Assembly: GCA_964035775.1 (NCBI GenBank)
Contig: OZ038314.1
Span: 22,398,068-22,462,067 of the forward strand
Direction: 5' to 3'
Source of the DNA: Osedax frankpressi
Taxonomy: Eukaryota; Annelida; Polychaeta; Sabellida; Siboglinidae
Length of the DNA stretch: 64,000 nucleotides
Part shown: positions 33,356 through 48,810 of the stretch, piece by piece
Layout of the letters: each line of letters starts with the position of its first letter
Position numbering within the stretch: the stretch's first letter is position 1
Program-made: the position numbers and the translations under genes
Notes under the pieces: generated by a model
Database searches by the model: none
Seen by the model: only the letters and a program-made list of their open reading frames with translations
Told to the model about the DNA's origin: nothing

Positions 33356-36300
33356 TCTCTTTTGTTATAATACAAATTAAGTATTATTTATTTAATTTAT
33401 AAATTGTGAATTAGTTTAGAAATATATTTTTTCACAATTAATTTCACCTAATTTTTATGAATCTAAAATTATATTCTGTCCATATAAATCCTATATTAGA
33501 ATATATAAATAAGATTTGCAGTTTTTGTGTTATAATTAGATGGACCAATTCCATTATTTACAATTTATAATAGATACACTGTTCCATAGAATATTATCCT
33601 GTACAAATAATAATCATATCGCTTGTAGCAAGCTTTGCATTTATTTATTTATTAACTAAAATATATAACGTGTAATATACGTAAGATATATATATCCGAC
33701 CTATAGATAAATAGTAATCAGCCCAAAATAAGTTCGCCTACTCCAAACCTTTCCTTTGGTACCTTGACCACGTCATAGTTACGAAGAGAGAGAAGAGTGT
33801 ATCAAGAGAATCAGCACTGTCCATCGTAAGAGATGTTCTTTCGAAGACTTTGCCAGTCTGGTATATTCGCCAAGACTTCCTACGATATGTGGTCAGTTCG
33901 AGTATTCCACTTATTCGTACTAGACAATACATATTTGATATAGTAGTTTATACATAGCATACACCTTTAATTTTTATAATTAAATTATATTAATATTTTA
34001 TATTTATATAAATGTACTGATAATAATTATTATTATATCTTAAATATTCTGCAGATCCCGAGTGTTTCGTTTTTAAAGGTTATTGATTTACATTTATATT
34101 ATATAGAACTCTAGTTATATTAATAGTTGTCTATTAATATCATTTTTATAAATGCCCAAAGCTACCAAAATGATTTCAATTTTATATAATTATATTATTC
34201 GATAATATGAATAATCTAAATTAATTAATTAACAATAGTTAATTAATTAATGTGATATATTGCAAATAAAATGGGCACAAAAAAATTAATATTATAATTA
34301 TATATTATAATTAATTTTAATTATATATTATAATTATATATTATAATTAATATTATAATTATATATATATGGGGTATAACAACTCATGTTATTTAATCTG
34401 TATCATTGTGTTCCATTGCAGATTAAACTTCATTTGTTACTATGAAGATATTCCACATTGTAATGTTCTGAAAATTAATTCTAAGTTTTACATTTATTTC
34501 AATATGCTATTACATATTTTTAAATTCTTGTTTGACAATATTTTATACAATTTTATCTATTCATATATTATCATACTATTTGCACTTTGACGTATTTATC
34601 TATACTCTTTTTTTATGATTTCTTATTTATTATTTATCATTGTTATTTATAATGAGTTTGTGTATTTATAAAAATAAACTTAACAAATATGAATTGGATA
34701 TAGTCCAATCCGTGGTATTATTTTAATAATTCATTATAATAAGAACATGTTCTCATAAGAAGGACATATATCTTTAATTGTTATTAACGTTCACGAGTGT
34801 TATACTATCCATTATTATTCTCAATGCATTGTTCCACTTTCTATCTAAATGTAAAACAATCATACTTAATAATTAATAAACCTTAAATATTTAAAAATAA
34901 GATCAACTAATGACTAATTTTATTAATTTTTAAAACTTCTATCATATTATATTTCTATACCATTATTTATTAAATAATGTACAGTGTATACTGTACACTG
35001 TTAAATAATATATATAGCTCTGAGTACATGGCTATATATAATTGTATTGGGGAGTTAATGTCATTTAAAATATAAAATAGTGACATATTTATCTATAACT
35101 GATTTCCGCTATATATTGTTTTGCTAGACTTTAATGGTAACCTAATCAGTTGTACCATTACTAACATTGTCCTTACATCATTCAACATGTCATGTTGACC
35201 ATCCATTGTTGTATGATTTACCACCGTATTCATACATCTCTATTAATCAATACTATATAGTACTTCTAATTATACGTATAATGTGCTTATAGTTCTAAAA
35301 TGATATTATTATATAATTTTATATATATAAATGTTTCATTATTCAACTGACTAAATAAAAATGATTTCTTATTCGTGTAGTGATTAAAACAATAGCATTG
35401 AAATTTAAATATTATTTTATATATAATTGTTACATGTATAAATGTAAATCATGCTAATGATATTAATATAACACTATGCTATTTGTTATAGTATTGTATG
35501 CCATTCTAAAGATGTGTATATAGTATATTATTACTATAGAAATAGTAATATTACTTTATAGAATATTATTATATATGATGAGGTGTGAAAGTAAATGAAA
35601 ATTGTAAAGGAGTTAGATGGAGATTGGTGTGGGGATAGAGATGTAGTTTTTTACTTATACAATCTCCTTATAGATTAGATTAATTGTCATAATTAATATT
35701 ATATAATGTATGTAATATGTTATATATTTATTAAGTTTATATATATCACAGGATATTTTATATTATATATAATATAATTATTATTATAATATACTATATA
35801 ATATGTTAATCATCAAATATATATATATTTAATATTAATAAATTGGGTGGATAAATGAATGTCTTCAATTCAGTTCCAACATTTACAAAAAATATCACAC
35901 ATACTTTTTTTTACAAACCGCACGCAATAAAAATTCTATTTTTAGTTTATTCTAATTATAGTTGTAATTATTTAAATTTATTTATTATATACGTATACAT
36001 ATTTTACAGTATACCCAATTAATGTAATATAGGGTACATCAATCTCCCAACCTCTTGTACCCAACAAAATAGCACTGTTGAACCCTAAAATGAATCAATG
36101 CGTACCAAATCCTGTACTCTTAATTAGGGTACAATGTACCCGGTACATTACAAACATCAAGTATTGTTTTCTTCTGTTAGTGGCCCCTAAAGTGTGTACG
36201 TTATATTGTTTAGGTATCAATTAACATATCAATAATATATTGTATTAATATACTCGTGATCTATTGTTTACTTCTACTCTATTGTTTTACTAAAAAGGAA

Positions 36301-36681
36301 AATAATTTGTCTTTTCATCATCTAACTTGTTTACATGACATTCGTATGTTTTCGATAAAATAGCAGCATAATCACAGCAAGACATACTTTGTAAAGAAGA
36401 GGCAGTGTCCCTTGGGTCCAACTATCTATAGGATATATACACTATACTAACAAACCTTCCTGAGTTATTCGTAGTTACCTCGACACATGTACCACCTATT
36501 ATCTGAATCTTTTTCATAGTAGAAGTAATTGCGATGTTACCAAGGGCGACATAACTATTTACTATATTGGACCGATTACTTCTTACTCTAAATTACACTA
36601 CACTAATTTATGTACCTGTACTTTTTATTCGCAAATTTTAAAAAAACATTAGATAATACCACTGTGTTCTTGTATAGTCAA

Positions 36682-36735
<54 letters not shown>

Positions 36736-36959
36736 TTATGTACATGAATTATTATATAAGTATTTTCCACATTCAATTTCATAATTATAATTTTATTAAT
36801 AAAAGTTACTAATAAGGGTTCATATATTTAAACAAAAATTTATTTATGTGATATTTTATAATAAAAATAATGATATTATATGTGTGTGTGTGTAAGAATT
36901 TATTTGGAAAACGCAACAGTTAAAATAATATTACATTTTCGATATTGCGTTGAATATAA
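31996..36959. other. A+T-rich region, no supported gene
   Basis: Contains (TA)n/(TG)n at 33253-33355 and (TA)n at 36687-36730. A slightly G+C-richer patch at 33738-33932 has a 64-codon frame on the - strand (ends SRYQRKGLE) that I cannot assign; it could be an exon or transposon relic. Nothing else is visible. Confidence 0.55.
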
Positions 36960-37410
36960 AAAAAGGTACAATAATAATTATTAGTTTCACGTAAGCAGGA
37001 AGCTTTTAAGCTTGCGCTTGAAACTGTTTGGTGAAATAGTGGGAGATAATAGTTGTTTCGGAAGTCGATTCCATTTATAAGAGGCTATTGATGAAAATCT
37101 TTTTTTGCCATATTTAGAGTTAGTAGTTGGTAGCGTGAGTATGGTGAGGTCAGATGTTCGTAGTTGTCTGTTGTTTGATTTAATGTTAAGTGATAGTCGT
37201 AATGCATGCGGTTGTTCGTATGTAAGAGTTTTCTTTAGTATAGTGAGTAATTTGTAGTCGATAGAGTCAGTAGTTGTCATCCAATTCAGTCGTTGTCTTA
37301 ATTCGGTAACACTAGTTGAGTAGTCATTTCGGTTGAGTCGGTAAATTAGTCGTATGGATCTATTAATAATTTTGTCAAAATGTTTAATTTTATCTTTATT
37401 TTACTTTTAT
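36960..37410 (-). mobile_element. 5'-truncated non-LTR retrotransposon (LINE), 3' end of reverse transcriptase ORF
   Basis: On the - strand an open frame runs from about 37400 to a stop at 36987. It reads ...HFDKIINRSIRLIYRLNRND..., ...TDSIDYKLLTILKKTL... and ...FSSIASYKWNRLPKQL...SFKRKLKSFLL. This is the typical C-terminal tail after the reverse transcriptase of CR1/RTE/Jockey-like LINEs (QK-x-QN-x-A-x-R-x-I, then W-N-x-L-P, then SFK-x-x-LK). The RT core and endonuclease are missing: the copy is 5'-truncated, as expected for target-primed insertion. The roughly 130 codons have no stop, so it may be fairly young. The clade cannot be fixed from the tail. Confidence 0.85.
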
Positions 37411-37559
37411 ATGTGTGTGTAGTATATAATATATAAATGATTATATTTATGATATTTTATTATAATAGTTATATAATAATGTGCATAAGATGAATTTCTA
37501 GTATTTTATTATATATTACTATAAATGGTATATCGTAAACTTTCAAAGTATTTATCTGT

Positions 37560-37910
37560 ATACTGCATGTGGGAAATTTACTATATGGATTATTCGGATC
37601 GATATGTGCACTCGTCTATATTTAGAATTACTAGGCAGCGTATATATTTAGAATGAAATAGGTTCGCGGTGTCACGAGTTCACCTTTAATCTCTACTCGA
37701 GCACGCGCGTACAAATCTATAAATAGCCAGCGGTTCTATTATTAGCAAAGAAGCCGTACACCGTACGTGTCCACGTGAAACGGTGTATTGTATCAAAGCG
37801 TGCCCTGAGGCCTTCTCATTACATTTCATTAACTCGCCGAGCTCATTACAGTAAACTACAGTACAGACTGTAGTGATATATCCGCATGGTGTCATGTACG
37901 TGTAATTATC
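37560..37910. promoter_or_regulatory. Small G+C-richer island
   Basis: Includes GCACGCGCGT, a CTATAAATAG (37717-37726, MEF2-like or TATA) and a CACGTG within an ACACCGT...ACGGTGT inverted repeat near 37757-37784. A 69-codon frame on the - strand matches nothing known. A regulatory role is inferred from composition and motifs only. Confidence 0.3.
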
Positions 37911-38270
37911 TCCTTATTTGTATATTAGGTATTATATAATATTATATATATATATATATATAATATATAATATATCTATAGTATATTATGAATATAATAT
38001 ATAATAATATATTCATTGTAACAGGATAAATAATACAACATAATTAAATAATATTATATTATATTGATATATATATAATTGCAAACCTAGTTGTAGCTAA
38101 TGAATAACTATGGTATACCATATATAGCATATGACATAGATAAACCCCATTGGTTCTATGGTACCAAGTATCAAATAGTAGCTAAATATAGGTTTATAGG
38201 GATATTGGTATACCTAGATCTATATAACTTCTATCTGATATTAAATGTATAGGCAATACTATATTATACT

Positions 38271-38311
<41 letters not shown>

Positions 38312-38496
38312 CTGTTATCTAAGTACACATATGTATTGTACTATTATTTATAGAGTATATATATTATAGTCTATCCTAAAGACTCAAATTTGAGTTAATA
38401 ATAATGCTCATCTCTTTCTAATGAAGATAATATTTATATATAATATAAATTTACTAGTAGAGATAAGATTATTGATTGCTATACAATAAGCCTAAT

Positions 38497-38544
<48 letters not shown>

Positions 38545-39296
38545 TCCTATATACTACATAAGAGTATAAACATTATGTTAGAATTATAATTATATTACAG
38601 TATATATATTATACTATGCACTGCATAGATTACATGACTTTAGATGATTAACCTTAGACAGACTAATTAAGAATAATTATTATTACATAATTTTACTAAA
38701 TCCAATAATATAACGATATAATAAAAGTATATGGTGTTATTATTATAAATAATCTAATAGTCCCTAACATATATTTACAATATGCAGATGAATCTATTAA
38801 AAAGTTTAAAGAAATTCTATGCCAACTTTAATAATATGTAAATACATTGTTTTATTATTGTATTATTGTATAATACATTGTATTAGCTTATATTCCCTTT
38901 GTGAATTACAAATGACATATCAATAAGAGAACTGATAATGTTTAACCAAATTGAAAGAATATTTTAATTTAATTATAAAGGATGCACCCTCAAAAGTATA
39001 CTTGAAATCATATTTATAATTTATATATACACGATAAATGGAGTATATATTAATATAGAATTAAAGAACATTTAATTTAGAATACATACATGTTATATAT
39101 AAATAAATAGGGATGTTGTTTATATAATATTAGAAAACTCATATCAGTAAATATTTCTCTTTATATAATTTAGGGCTCATATTAATATATATTAGTCTGC
39201 ATATAGATTCCTAGATTATATAATATCATTAGAATGCATAGTTCATTATAAATATCTATTATTATTTACTTAGTTTATTATATATATATATATATA

Positions 39297-39340
<44 letters not shown>

Positions 39341-39440
39341 TTATTACTGTAGGAAGATAGTCGATAACCTTGAAATTGATTTAGAAAAGCTGTTTTTAGA
39401 ATCTAATCTACTGGAAATGTATCATTTCAAATGACTATTA

Positions 39441-39484
<44 letters not shown>

Positions 39485-41689
39485 TATATATAATATTAAT
39501 AATAATAATATATTGTGATCTTATTCATGGTTAGAGAATTAACTATTGTTATTATAAATAGTAAAATATATAATAAAGTCCGAGTATTGTAATTTTAAAA
39601 TGTATTTATTCAAATTGGAATGTATTGTTTGTTCGAAGTATTTTGAAATACAGATAACATATTAGTTCAAAACTAAGATTAGCGTATAAAGTACGGGATA
39701 AGAAATAATATCATTAATAATTATATAAACACACATATATATGTAATATATACGCTATGAGCTATGTGTACTATAGTATTGTGTATTCTAGTATAATAAA
39801 ATATACGATATTAAAGTGAATGAAGATACGTGTATTGACTAGATGCACTCATCTGATGTTTGAATATGTATTATATAATGTAACGTTATTAAATTATTGT
39901 TATAATAATGCTATTCAATTTAAAGCAAATGAATAAATAAATATTATATGCGTGTATGTAAAAAATAAATTAATAAATCAACAATATAATAAAATGAACT
40001 GTTAAAAAATAAAGCAATAAAAATAAATGAATTACATTATATTATTATTAAATATATAAAATATATAATTGATGGATACGAGTATACATTAGTAATACTA
40101 GGCAACGGTCTTCTGTTGTCTACACCATATGTCCACGGTTTCACGTTTAACCGTTACAATCAATCATATCTATACGACATCATTGTGACACGTTGTGGAA
40201 ATTCTGTAATGTAGCAACGGTCCCAGCTAATTGTTATGGGCGTTTCCAAATAAGAATAGCCGACTTAAGATTAATATTAATAATCAATAATACAATATAT
40301 AAATATGCTTTTCCGAATGATAAATATAAAAGATGTTAAGATGTCGCTATATTATGAATGCGATATATTGCAGTTTTCCGGCATTCGGCCTAACGCCTTA
40401 TCTAAATAACATCTGGTTTTGATAGAACCATTATAATAAATTTTAATATAAATATGAATCGCTTAATAATAAATAAATAAAGTAATGGGGTGCCTCCGAA
40501 TATAAAAAATAGTATCAATACATCAAACGATATTTAAAATATTTACAGAAATAGATATAAAAACAATTCTTATCTGACTAGATTGACTCATCAAATTAAA
40601 TAACTTACATATTTCGTATATTAATATTGAATAATAATTCATCATGACTAGATAACTCATATTAGATATACAACAGTTAATATTTAATTAATACAATATA
40701 TATCATAAGATAATAATAATGTTTAACGAACCAGTTTTAATTATTACTTGAAACAATACTGCAATTAAATACAAAATGAATAACGGTTAAATAAATTACT
40801 TATTAGGAAATGTTCCCCAGAAGCATTTTTATCGCTCAGCATGCCGGATTAATAGCGAACTAGCTGTCTGGTCAGGAGATACCGGAAGTAAGATATGACA
40901 TGGCGACTTGTATCCCCTTGCGAGTTCGAGTCACGTGACTGCCTTATTCCGCCTTATTCCGCCTGTTACGGGAATATTATTTAAAACTAATTACACCTCG
41001 GTATCAACTTACTAGCTTTTTAAACTAATATATATTTATATATATATATATAATTTATTGTATAATTAATAATATTTATTATACTATGTAAATAATATTA
41101 TTTAATATTAATTTTAATTAATTATATTATACAATTAAAACATTATAATATAATTAATTAAAATAAATATAAAATAATATTATTTACATGTTATAGACTA
41201 TAATAAATATTATTAAATATAACGATAATATACATAAATAAATATATAAAAACATAGATAAATATATATATATATATTACATTTATATATCTTTCGGAAA
41301 TGTACTAATAATTAGATATGCATAAAATATATAAAAATATTATTTTTTATTAATATCCTAATTAACTTAACTATTAACCTGTGATATAGTCTGGACTTTC
41401 GTAAAGACAGATTTTCATATTCTTTAAAGTGTCGGCCATTTTGTTGTTATTTTTTCGAACTGTCAAATGTTTAGAATAATTCTATTATTAATTATCAGAT
41501 TATACCATTACAAAATCTATGTTATTGATATTAAAACTTATTTACATACATTATAATCTAGAGCAATTTTCTAAATAGCTACAACATTAGTTACAATCGA
41601 ATTATTTTAAAATAAAGATATTTATTTCTCTCTATAAATATTTGTCGAACAACTGACAGAAAATCGATAATCTAGTCATCACTAACAAT
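37911..41689. other. A+T-rich region with (TA)n tracts and two small balanced patches
   Basis: (TA)n tracts lie near 38276-38306, 38499-38545, 39280-39340 and 39443-39475. Balanced patches at 40080-40260 and 40800-40985 contain no recognisable protein; the second holds GAGTTCGAGTC, like a tRNA B box, but no tRNA cloverleaf can be drawn around it. Confidence 0.5.
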
Positions 41690-42130
41690 TGCATGGTGGC
41701 CCCCTGCGAGCCTGGGCTGTAGATGGAGTGTGCCAGTTTCCGATGTATGCGACTCCATTATCTAGTAAGGTGGCGTGCGCCCAATAAGGGGCGTGTCTAT
41801 ACAAACATCGAAACGCCCGCCATATCTCGTTACGAGACGCACGCACTCGCGCACGCGACCATCTGCCGCCAGTCGGTACTAGGATTAGCGGTCCTTTGTC
41901 CCTCTGTGCCTTGCCTTCCTCTCTAGCAACCCGTTATACGTTTTGCAGTCGCTCTAAACAGCTTTAGAACGACTGCTGTCGTTATGTTATCACTATAAAT
42001 CAGGCGTATTGTCCCGTTATGCGCAACCTGCATATGTCGTCCACAAACAACCACGCCCACCCCCGCCTCCGCCCCCACCCACCCCCAATTCTCAATCGAG
42101 TAATAATGCGCGTAGTACATGTCGTATATT
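41690..42130. promoter_or_regulatory. G+C-rich island with C-rich GT-box-like tract
   Basis: About 440 bp, CpG-rich (ACGCACGCACTCGCGCACGCG near 41840-41860). It ends in a C-rich CCACCCCCGCCTCCGCCCCC tract at 42056-42085 resembling SP/KLF boxes. No frame is convincing. It may be a promoter or CpG island without a visible gene. Confidence 0.35.
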
Positions 42131-42517
42131 GAGTAAACTATATCCTATAGTAGGCTATTATATACGAAGTGAAACACAATATTACTATATATTATGGTAT
42201 CGTTTACAATATAGCCTACATACATATGTAAATAATGTAATATGTTTTAGGCAATATCACTTTATATTATATATCAGCATATATAGTATATACATAGTAG
42301 ATATAGTGATCCAGTATATTCGATACAGCATACCCTTCTTATATCGCACCCTGAATATAAATATTCTAATTATATAGGTATGTGTGAACAATATATATAT
42401 ACTAGGCTATTAAATACAAAATTATTGAAGATTGTACAATGTATAATGTACAATGTACAATGTACAATGCACATTGTGCATATTGTGTATTGTGCATATG
42501 CACTAGTATGATCCGTT

Positions 42518-44111
42518 AGCGATAATTATAATTAACAATAACTAATAAGTAACGATAATTTATAAATAATGATAATTAATAAATAACTATAATTAATAAA
42601 TAACGATAATTAATAAATAACGATAATTAATAAATAACGATCATTAATTAATAACGATAATTAATAAATAACGATAATTAATATATAACGATAATTAATA
42701 AATAACGATAATTAATAAATAACGATAATTAATAAACAACGATAATTAATAAATAACTATAATTTATAAATAATGATAATTAATAAATAACGATAATTAA
42801 TAAATAACGATAATTAATAAACAACGATAATTAATAAATAACTATAATTTATAAATAATGATAATTAATAAATAACGATAATTAATAAATAACGATAATT
42901 AATAAATAACTATAATTAATAAATAACGCTAATGATTAAATAACGATAATTAATGAATAACGATAATTAATAAATAACGATAATTAATAAATAACGATAA
43001 TTAATAAATAACGATAATTAATAAATAACGATAATTAATAAATAACGATAATTAATAAATAACGCTAATTAATAAATAACGATAATTAATAAATGACGAT
43101 AATTAATAAATAACGATAATTAATAAATAACGATAATTAATAAATAACGATAATTAATAAATAACTATAATTTATAAATAATAATAATTAATAAATAACT
43201 TTAATTAATAAATAACGATAATTAATAAATAACGATAATTAATAAATAACGATAATTAATAAATAACGCTAATTAATAAATAACGATAATTACTAAATAA
43301 CGATAATTAATAAATAACGATAATTAATAAATAACGATAATTAATAAATAACGATAATTAATAAATAACGATAATTAATAAATAACGATAATTAATAAAT
43401 AACGATAATTAATAAATAACGATAATTAATAAATAACGATAATTAATAAATAACGATAATTAATAAATAACGATAATTAATAAATAACGATAATTAATAA
43501 ATAACGATAATTAATAAATAACGATAATTAATAAATAACGATAATTAATAAATAACGATAATTAATAAATAACGATAATTAATAAATAACGATAATTAAT
43601 AAATAACGATAATTAATAAATAACTATAATTTATAAATAATAATAATTTATAAATAACCTTAATTAATAAATAACGATAATTAATAAATAATGATAATTA
43701 ATAAATAACTATAATTAATAAATAACGCTAATGAATAAATAACGATAATTAATAAATAACGATAATTAATAAATAACGATAATTAATAAATAACGCTAAT
43801 TAATAAATAACGCTAATTAATAAATAACGATAATTAATAAATAACGATAATTAATAAATAACGATAATTAATAAATAACGATAATTAATAAATAACGATA
43901 ATTAATAAATAACGATAATTAATAAATAACGATAATTAATAAATAACGATAATTAATAAATAACGATAATTAATAAATAACGATAATTAATAAATAACGA
44001 TAATTAATAAATAACGATAATTAATAAATAACGATAATTAATAAATAACGATAATTAATAAATAACGATAATTAATAAATAACGATAATTAATAAATAAC
44101 GATAATTAATA
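42518..44111. repeat. 17-bp A+T minisatellite, about 93 copies
   Basis: Unit AACGATAATTAATAAAT repeated for about 1.6 kb. The edges and two inner patches carry variants (ACTATAATTTATAAAT, ACGCTAATTAAT). Stretches near 43281-43615 and 43815-44110 are almost perfectly homogeneous, suggesting recent expansion. Each unit holds one CpG and an ATTAAT core. Confidence 0.97.
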
Positions 44112-44301
44112 ATAGTTAGTATTTTAAAATAAGTTTTAAAGTATTGAATAAAATTAAATATCATTTAAAATAATAATATAATTATAATTATTATATTATA
44201 ATATATATAATATCCCAGAAACAATCAGATTATTTTATTTTTTTTGTTATATAAAACGGAAATATATTTTATTTCTAAAAAATTATACAAACACATGCAC
44301 A

Positions 44302-44344
<43 letters not shown>

Positions 44345-44885
44345 TTATAATTATACTCTAAATAAAAAACACTACAATGTTGTACATATTATAAATATAA
44401 AGTTGGTATATGTTATATGAAATTCGTATATGTTATTTTAATGTAATTTAAGCATAATAAACATATTAATCAAAATGTTAACCAAAATGTTAAGTATATA
44501 TTTAGAATATTTAAGGGTAAGAAAATGTATTGTAACGAATTTATAAGAATTCGTTTTACATTTTGTATTATTACTAGGAAGTTATATATAAATATAGATT
44601 TACATTAATATTAAAATACATTGATTTAAAAATCTGGAAGTTTTTAATTTTTTTAAAATATTATATCTAGTATTTATATAATATGATGAATTAATGACTA
44701 TTTTGTTTTATTTATTATTAATAACAGTATTATCGACTGGTTAGTAGAATTTATAGTCTATAATTGAATAGCAAATTCATTTATCAGATATTCAACTGGA
44801 AAGAATAACAGTAAATATTATTATATTTATAACTATACAAAAACTTGAAATTACTTAGAATACAATTACTTTTAGTTAAATATAT

Positions 44886-44932
<47 letters not shown>

Positions 44933-44944
44933 ATGTATGTGTGT

Positions 44945-45003
<59 letters not shown>

Positions 45004-48000
45004 GACAATAATCCTATCATTATTATTATTATTATAAAATATATTCTTATTGGTGTCAAACGAAAAAATAAATAAAATATAATTGTAAAGAAATAAATTA
45101 AGATAAAAGTTTAATCCAAGGTTCTAATGAACTTATAGCTTTAGGACAATCTACTTATCTTATCTTCAATATTACAAATTCTCCACTATTAATATACATA
45201 TATTTTATGATCTAGGTTTATTAATTAATAATAATATTTTCTATTAAGAACATATCATTTGTGTGTGATTTAATACATCTAGAAGTGTTAACCTCATATT
45301 TAGAGCATTGTATACTATCACTTATACTAGCATACTAAGCATTGCTTAACATAGGTTAAACCACATATTAACTAAATACCTCATATGCAGAACCTATGGG
45401 TGTTAACACTTCAATACTAGATGCAAACTAATTGAAAATGTTAAAATTAAATTCTAGTCTCAGTTATAATTCAATAGTTTGAATTCTAAATATCAATTCC
45501 CTTCACTCTCACAAAGGAGTTGCAGATCATAGCTGGTGCTTCAAAGTCATCAATGGTCTAGTTGGAGTTAGTCTGTGTGAAGTATTTGACATATATTAAC
45601 ATGTATAGAAGAGAACCTTAAAAGAAAATATGATCCGATATTAATTTAAATAATTTAGGGCATACTTTCTGTTCTACCATAGTAGCAATGTTATGGACAT
45701 TATTACCTGAACATGTAAATAAGCTAAAGCTAAATCCCTCATATTATTATCAATCGAACTTCGCACATGATTTCTCATGTGAATGTTCACACTCCAAAAG
45801 AAACTCGCATCATTATTTAAATGGCATATAATCCATAATATCGAATTGCATGCATTATCATTTGTTAATCCAATAAATATATTATCTACCTATCTATAGA
45901 TATATTTATATAACTAAATATGTAATCATTTATTAAATAACATAAAAGGTTAATATTACACTTAGGTCATTCAAATAGCCTACATATGATGTCGTAGTCA
46001 GAAGATACTCCAGGTAATTTTACTTTTTTATAAATACGTGTTATGAATTATATAAATTCTACATTGATAAATCAAATTAAACAATGTAAAAAATACATGA
46101 CATGTGTTAGCAAATGCATTATATGTGTTATCAAATACACGATATGCGTTATCAAATATATGATATTATCATCGTAATATCGATATATATACGATATATC
46201 AATATACTAAATATATTAAAATTTTAATATATATTAATATACTATATCCAGTGCAATAGATCTTTAACCGATCGACGTATTATATCGATATACATTATAA
46301 ATAATATATAATTTATTATATTAAAGTACACACATTTAAACTAAAACATGTTTACTTGTATTCTAATAACATATACAAATTTGTAAAATATATGATATAT
46401 ACATTTTTATTATAAATTTTATATTTATAAAAATAAATGTTCTATATTATATTGTATTCGTTATATTACGACATAAATTTATTGAGATCATATTGATATC
46501 ACATGGTGAATGGTTCCACGTAATAATTATCAAATAACTACAATAATGTGATGCTTTATAAGTATATGTTTTTTTTGTAATTCGATGAATATTTTATTTA
46601 AATTACACAACAAATTTATATCAATATAATAATTAAAAATATATTTAGATATAAATTCATTCGTCTTATCCTCCGATATTAATTTGGTAATATAAATGAG
46701 CTCGCTGGGTTGTATGTAATAAAGGTCGAATAAGATGTAGTACATACTATTGGCTATAGGTTATATATAGACTATAGGTTATATACCTATAGCCTATAGG
46801 ATATATGTTACTCTATATAGTATCCTATATGTACGCTAAATAGTGGAACATACATATTCTAATGATGTATATATATTTATATAGAAACAGTTCTGATATT
46901 AAAAATGTCTGATAAAAATAGGGTTAACATATTATAAATGACTTATGACCTAATGTTATATAATATATTATTACTCTCGCTTCAATATGCCGATATTTAA
47001 AAAAAGGAAAACTTTCAAAGAGTAAGTAACAATAATAAATCATAGAATATTATATAACAATTTATAATATGCATTTCTACATTTAACCAAATGTTAACAT
47101 TTATAGTTGTATTAAATGCAATAGATGTGTGTTTAATAGAAAATATTGACATTAATTAATAAATCTAGATCATAAAATAAATGTATTGTTAACAGGGGAG
47201 TATTATTAATATTCAAGATAAGATAGGTAGATTTTCCTAAGGTTATAAGTGCATCTTTCTATTATCGCTATATCTAAATTTCTTTTACCCATACCTGCTA
47301 ATAATAGTTATGTTGTCAGTATACGCAAAAACGCAATATTGGTGATGGAAATTTGTCAAGTTGGTCGTTAATATAAACAAGAAAATGTTAAAAAAAATTT
47401 GCCCAGATAGGAACACTTCGAAAATTGCATTTTCAGATTAAGTGATTTTGATGTGCCGTATCTTTGATGTTAGCTAGTGGTAGTGGAGGAGGTTATACTG
47501 TTGGTTGGGTTTCTACCCAACCAATAATATAACTTTTATGTGTGTATTAATAGATTTTAGGAAACAGTGTCAACGTAAGTAGTATTTTATGTTAATTGTG
47601 TATTCATTGATTTAGATATACTTCGAAATAAGTTACTTATTTGGTTGCATAAACTACCAGATAGAAACCAATCTGGTTTTGATATACGATTATTTTTTCT
47701 AAGAATAGATATAAAATAATATAGTAAAATGTTTTCAAAGAATAATGATAATAACAAATAAATATAATTGTACTATTATATATTTTGGAAGTTTACTTTT
47801 ATATAAGTAATATCTAAAGTAGTTATGAAATATATTTCCTAAACTTCGCATATCATATTTTTATCAAATAATTTTATATTCGAATACAAATAATATCAAT
47901 GAAATCGTGAAATGCAAAATATACTAATATTTTGATGTTTCTAGGTTAAATATATATCATCACATTATATATATATATAAATATTACTAACAATATTACT

Positions 48001-48214
48001 AACAATGATAGTTAATTAATACTGAATTGACTGTTGTAAAATAAAATACAATGAAGTAAGTTAATAATAAAGTTAATTTTCTGCTTTAAACATTTATACA
48101 TTACATATGTGATTACATAACATCATGTAATCTTGTGATGTACGCTTTAGAACTCGTTTTAAAAGAAAAATTGAATTAAATTGGAATTACTGTAATACCG
48201 TTAACTCATTAAAT
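44112..48214. other. A+T-rich region with (TA)n(TG)n
   Basis: (TA)n at 44299-44338 and a compound (TA)n(TG)n at 44889-45000. Short frames across them are repeat artefacts. No gene or RNA is recognised. Confidence 0.55.
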
Positions 48215-48810
48215 AGATTATCTACGCTCGGGAAAGCAGTTGAAAGACAGCACCATATTGTCATCAAATTAGGCGACAAGTGTGTCGGGTTACGGAGGTC
48301 GTTACGTCACCGGTACCCTATTGTTACGTCACTAATTCCCGATGATTTAGTCGGTGAGATGAAAGCCAGTCGGTCTGCGAACGCTACTTAAATAATTAAC
48401 TAATTTTACGGCCATCTCTACATTATGTTATTCCCACACCGAAATTATAGTACATCTTATCACGAGTCCATTGTCATGAAGCCGACGCGCGGAACACCTT
48501 CAAACACCTGTGCCGCCTAATTGTTTTATAATTAGGGACACGCCCCCTAATAGATTTCAGCGCGCCTGTGCGTGTGCGTTAGTGAATTCGCCCGTGCGTG
48601 TGTTTATTGGCTAGCCAAGGCGGCGCTTTGATGTTTATTATTACAGGTCCGTGGTGCTGGTTATTAGTGGACGGAGAGAGGCACGCGAGGCGCACGAAGG
48701 ACATAAACTCGCTTTTAATAACGGACATGGGACCGCTCCGTATTATTACGTCACCCCTTATGATTACGCAATACGGTGAGTTGCGCAATGCATCCATTAC
48801 CGACAGATAG
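48215..48810. promoter_or_regulatory. G+C-richer island with CRE/C-EBP-like sites
   Basis: TTACGTCA occurs at 48302, 48324 and 48746, ATTACGCAAT near 48763 and TTGCGCAA at 48781. Also present are an E-box CACCTG near 48505, ACGCCCCCT and the 12-bp palindrome TTGGCTAGCCAA (48607-48618). The overlapping 70- and 92-codon frames are mutual shadows without known similarity. It probably regulates a neighbour or is an untranslated exon. Confidence 0.45.

Noticed and set aside
33738-33932. 64-codon - strand frame as a gene
   Set aside because: Composition is slightly richer in G+C, but no splice pair or family similarity supports it; left as unassigned.
40925-40936. GAGTTCGAGTC as a tRNA B box
   Set aside because: No acceptor, anticodon or T-stem pairing could be drawn around it, and no A box lies at the right distance.
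44784-45075. His/Thr or Val/Cys repeat frames on both strands
   Set aside because: Translations of a (TG)n(TA)n microsatellite.
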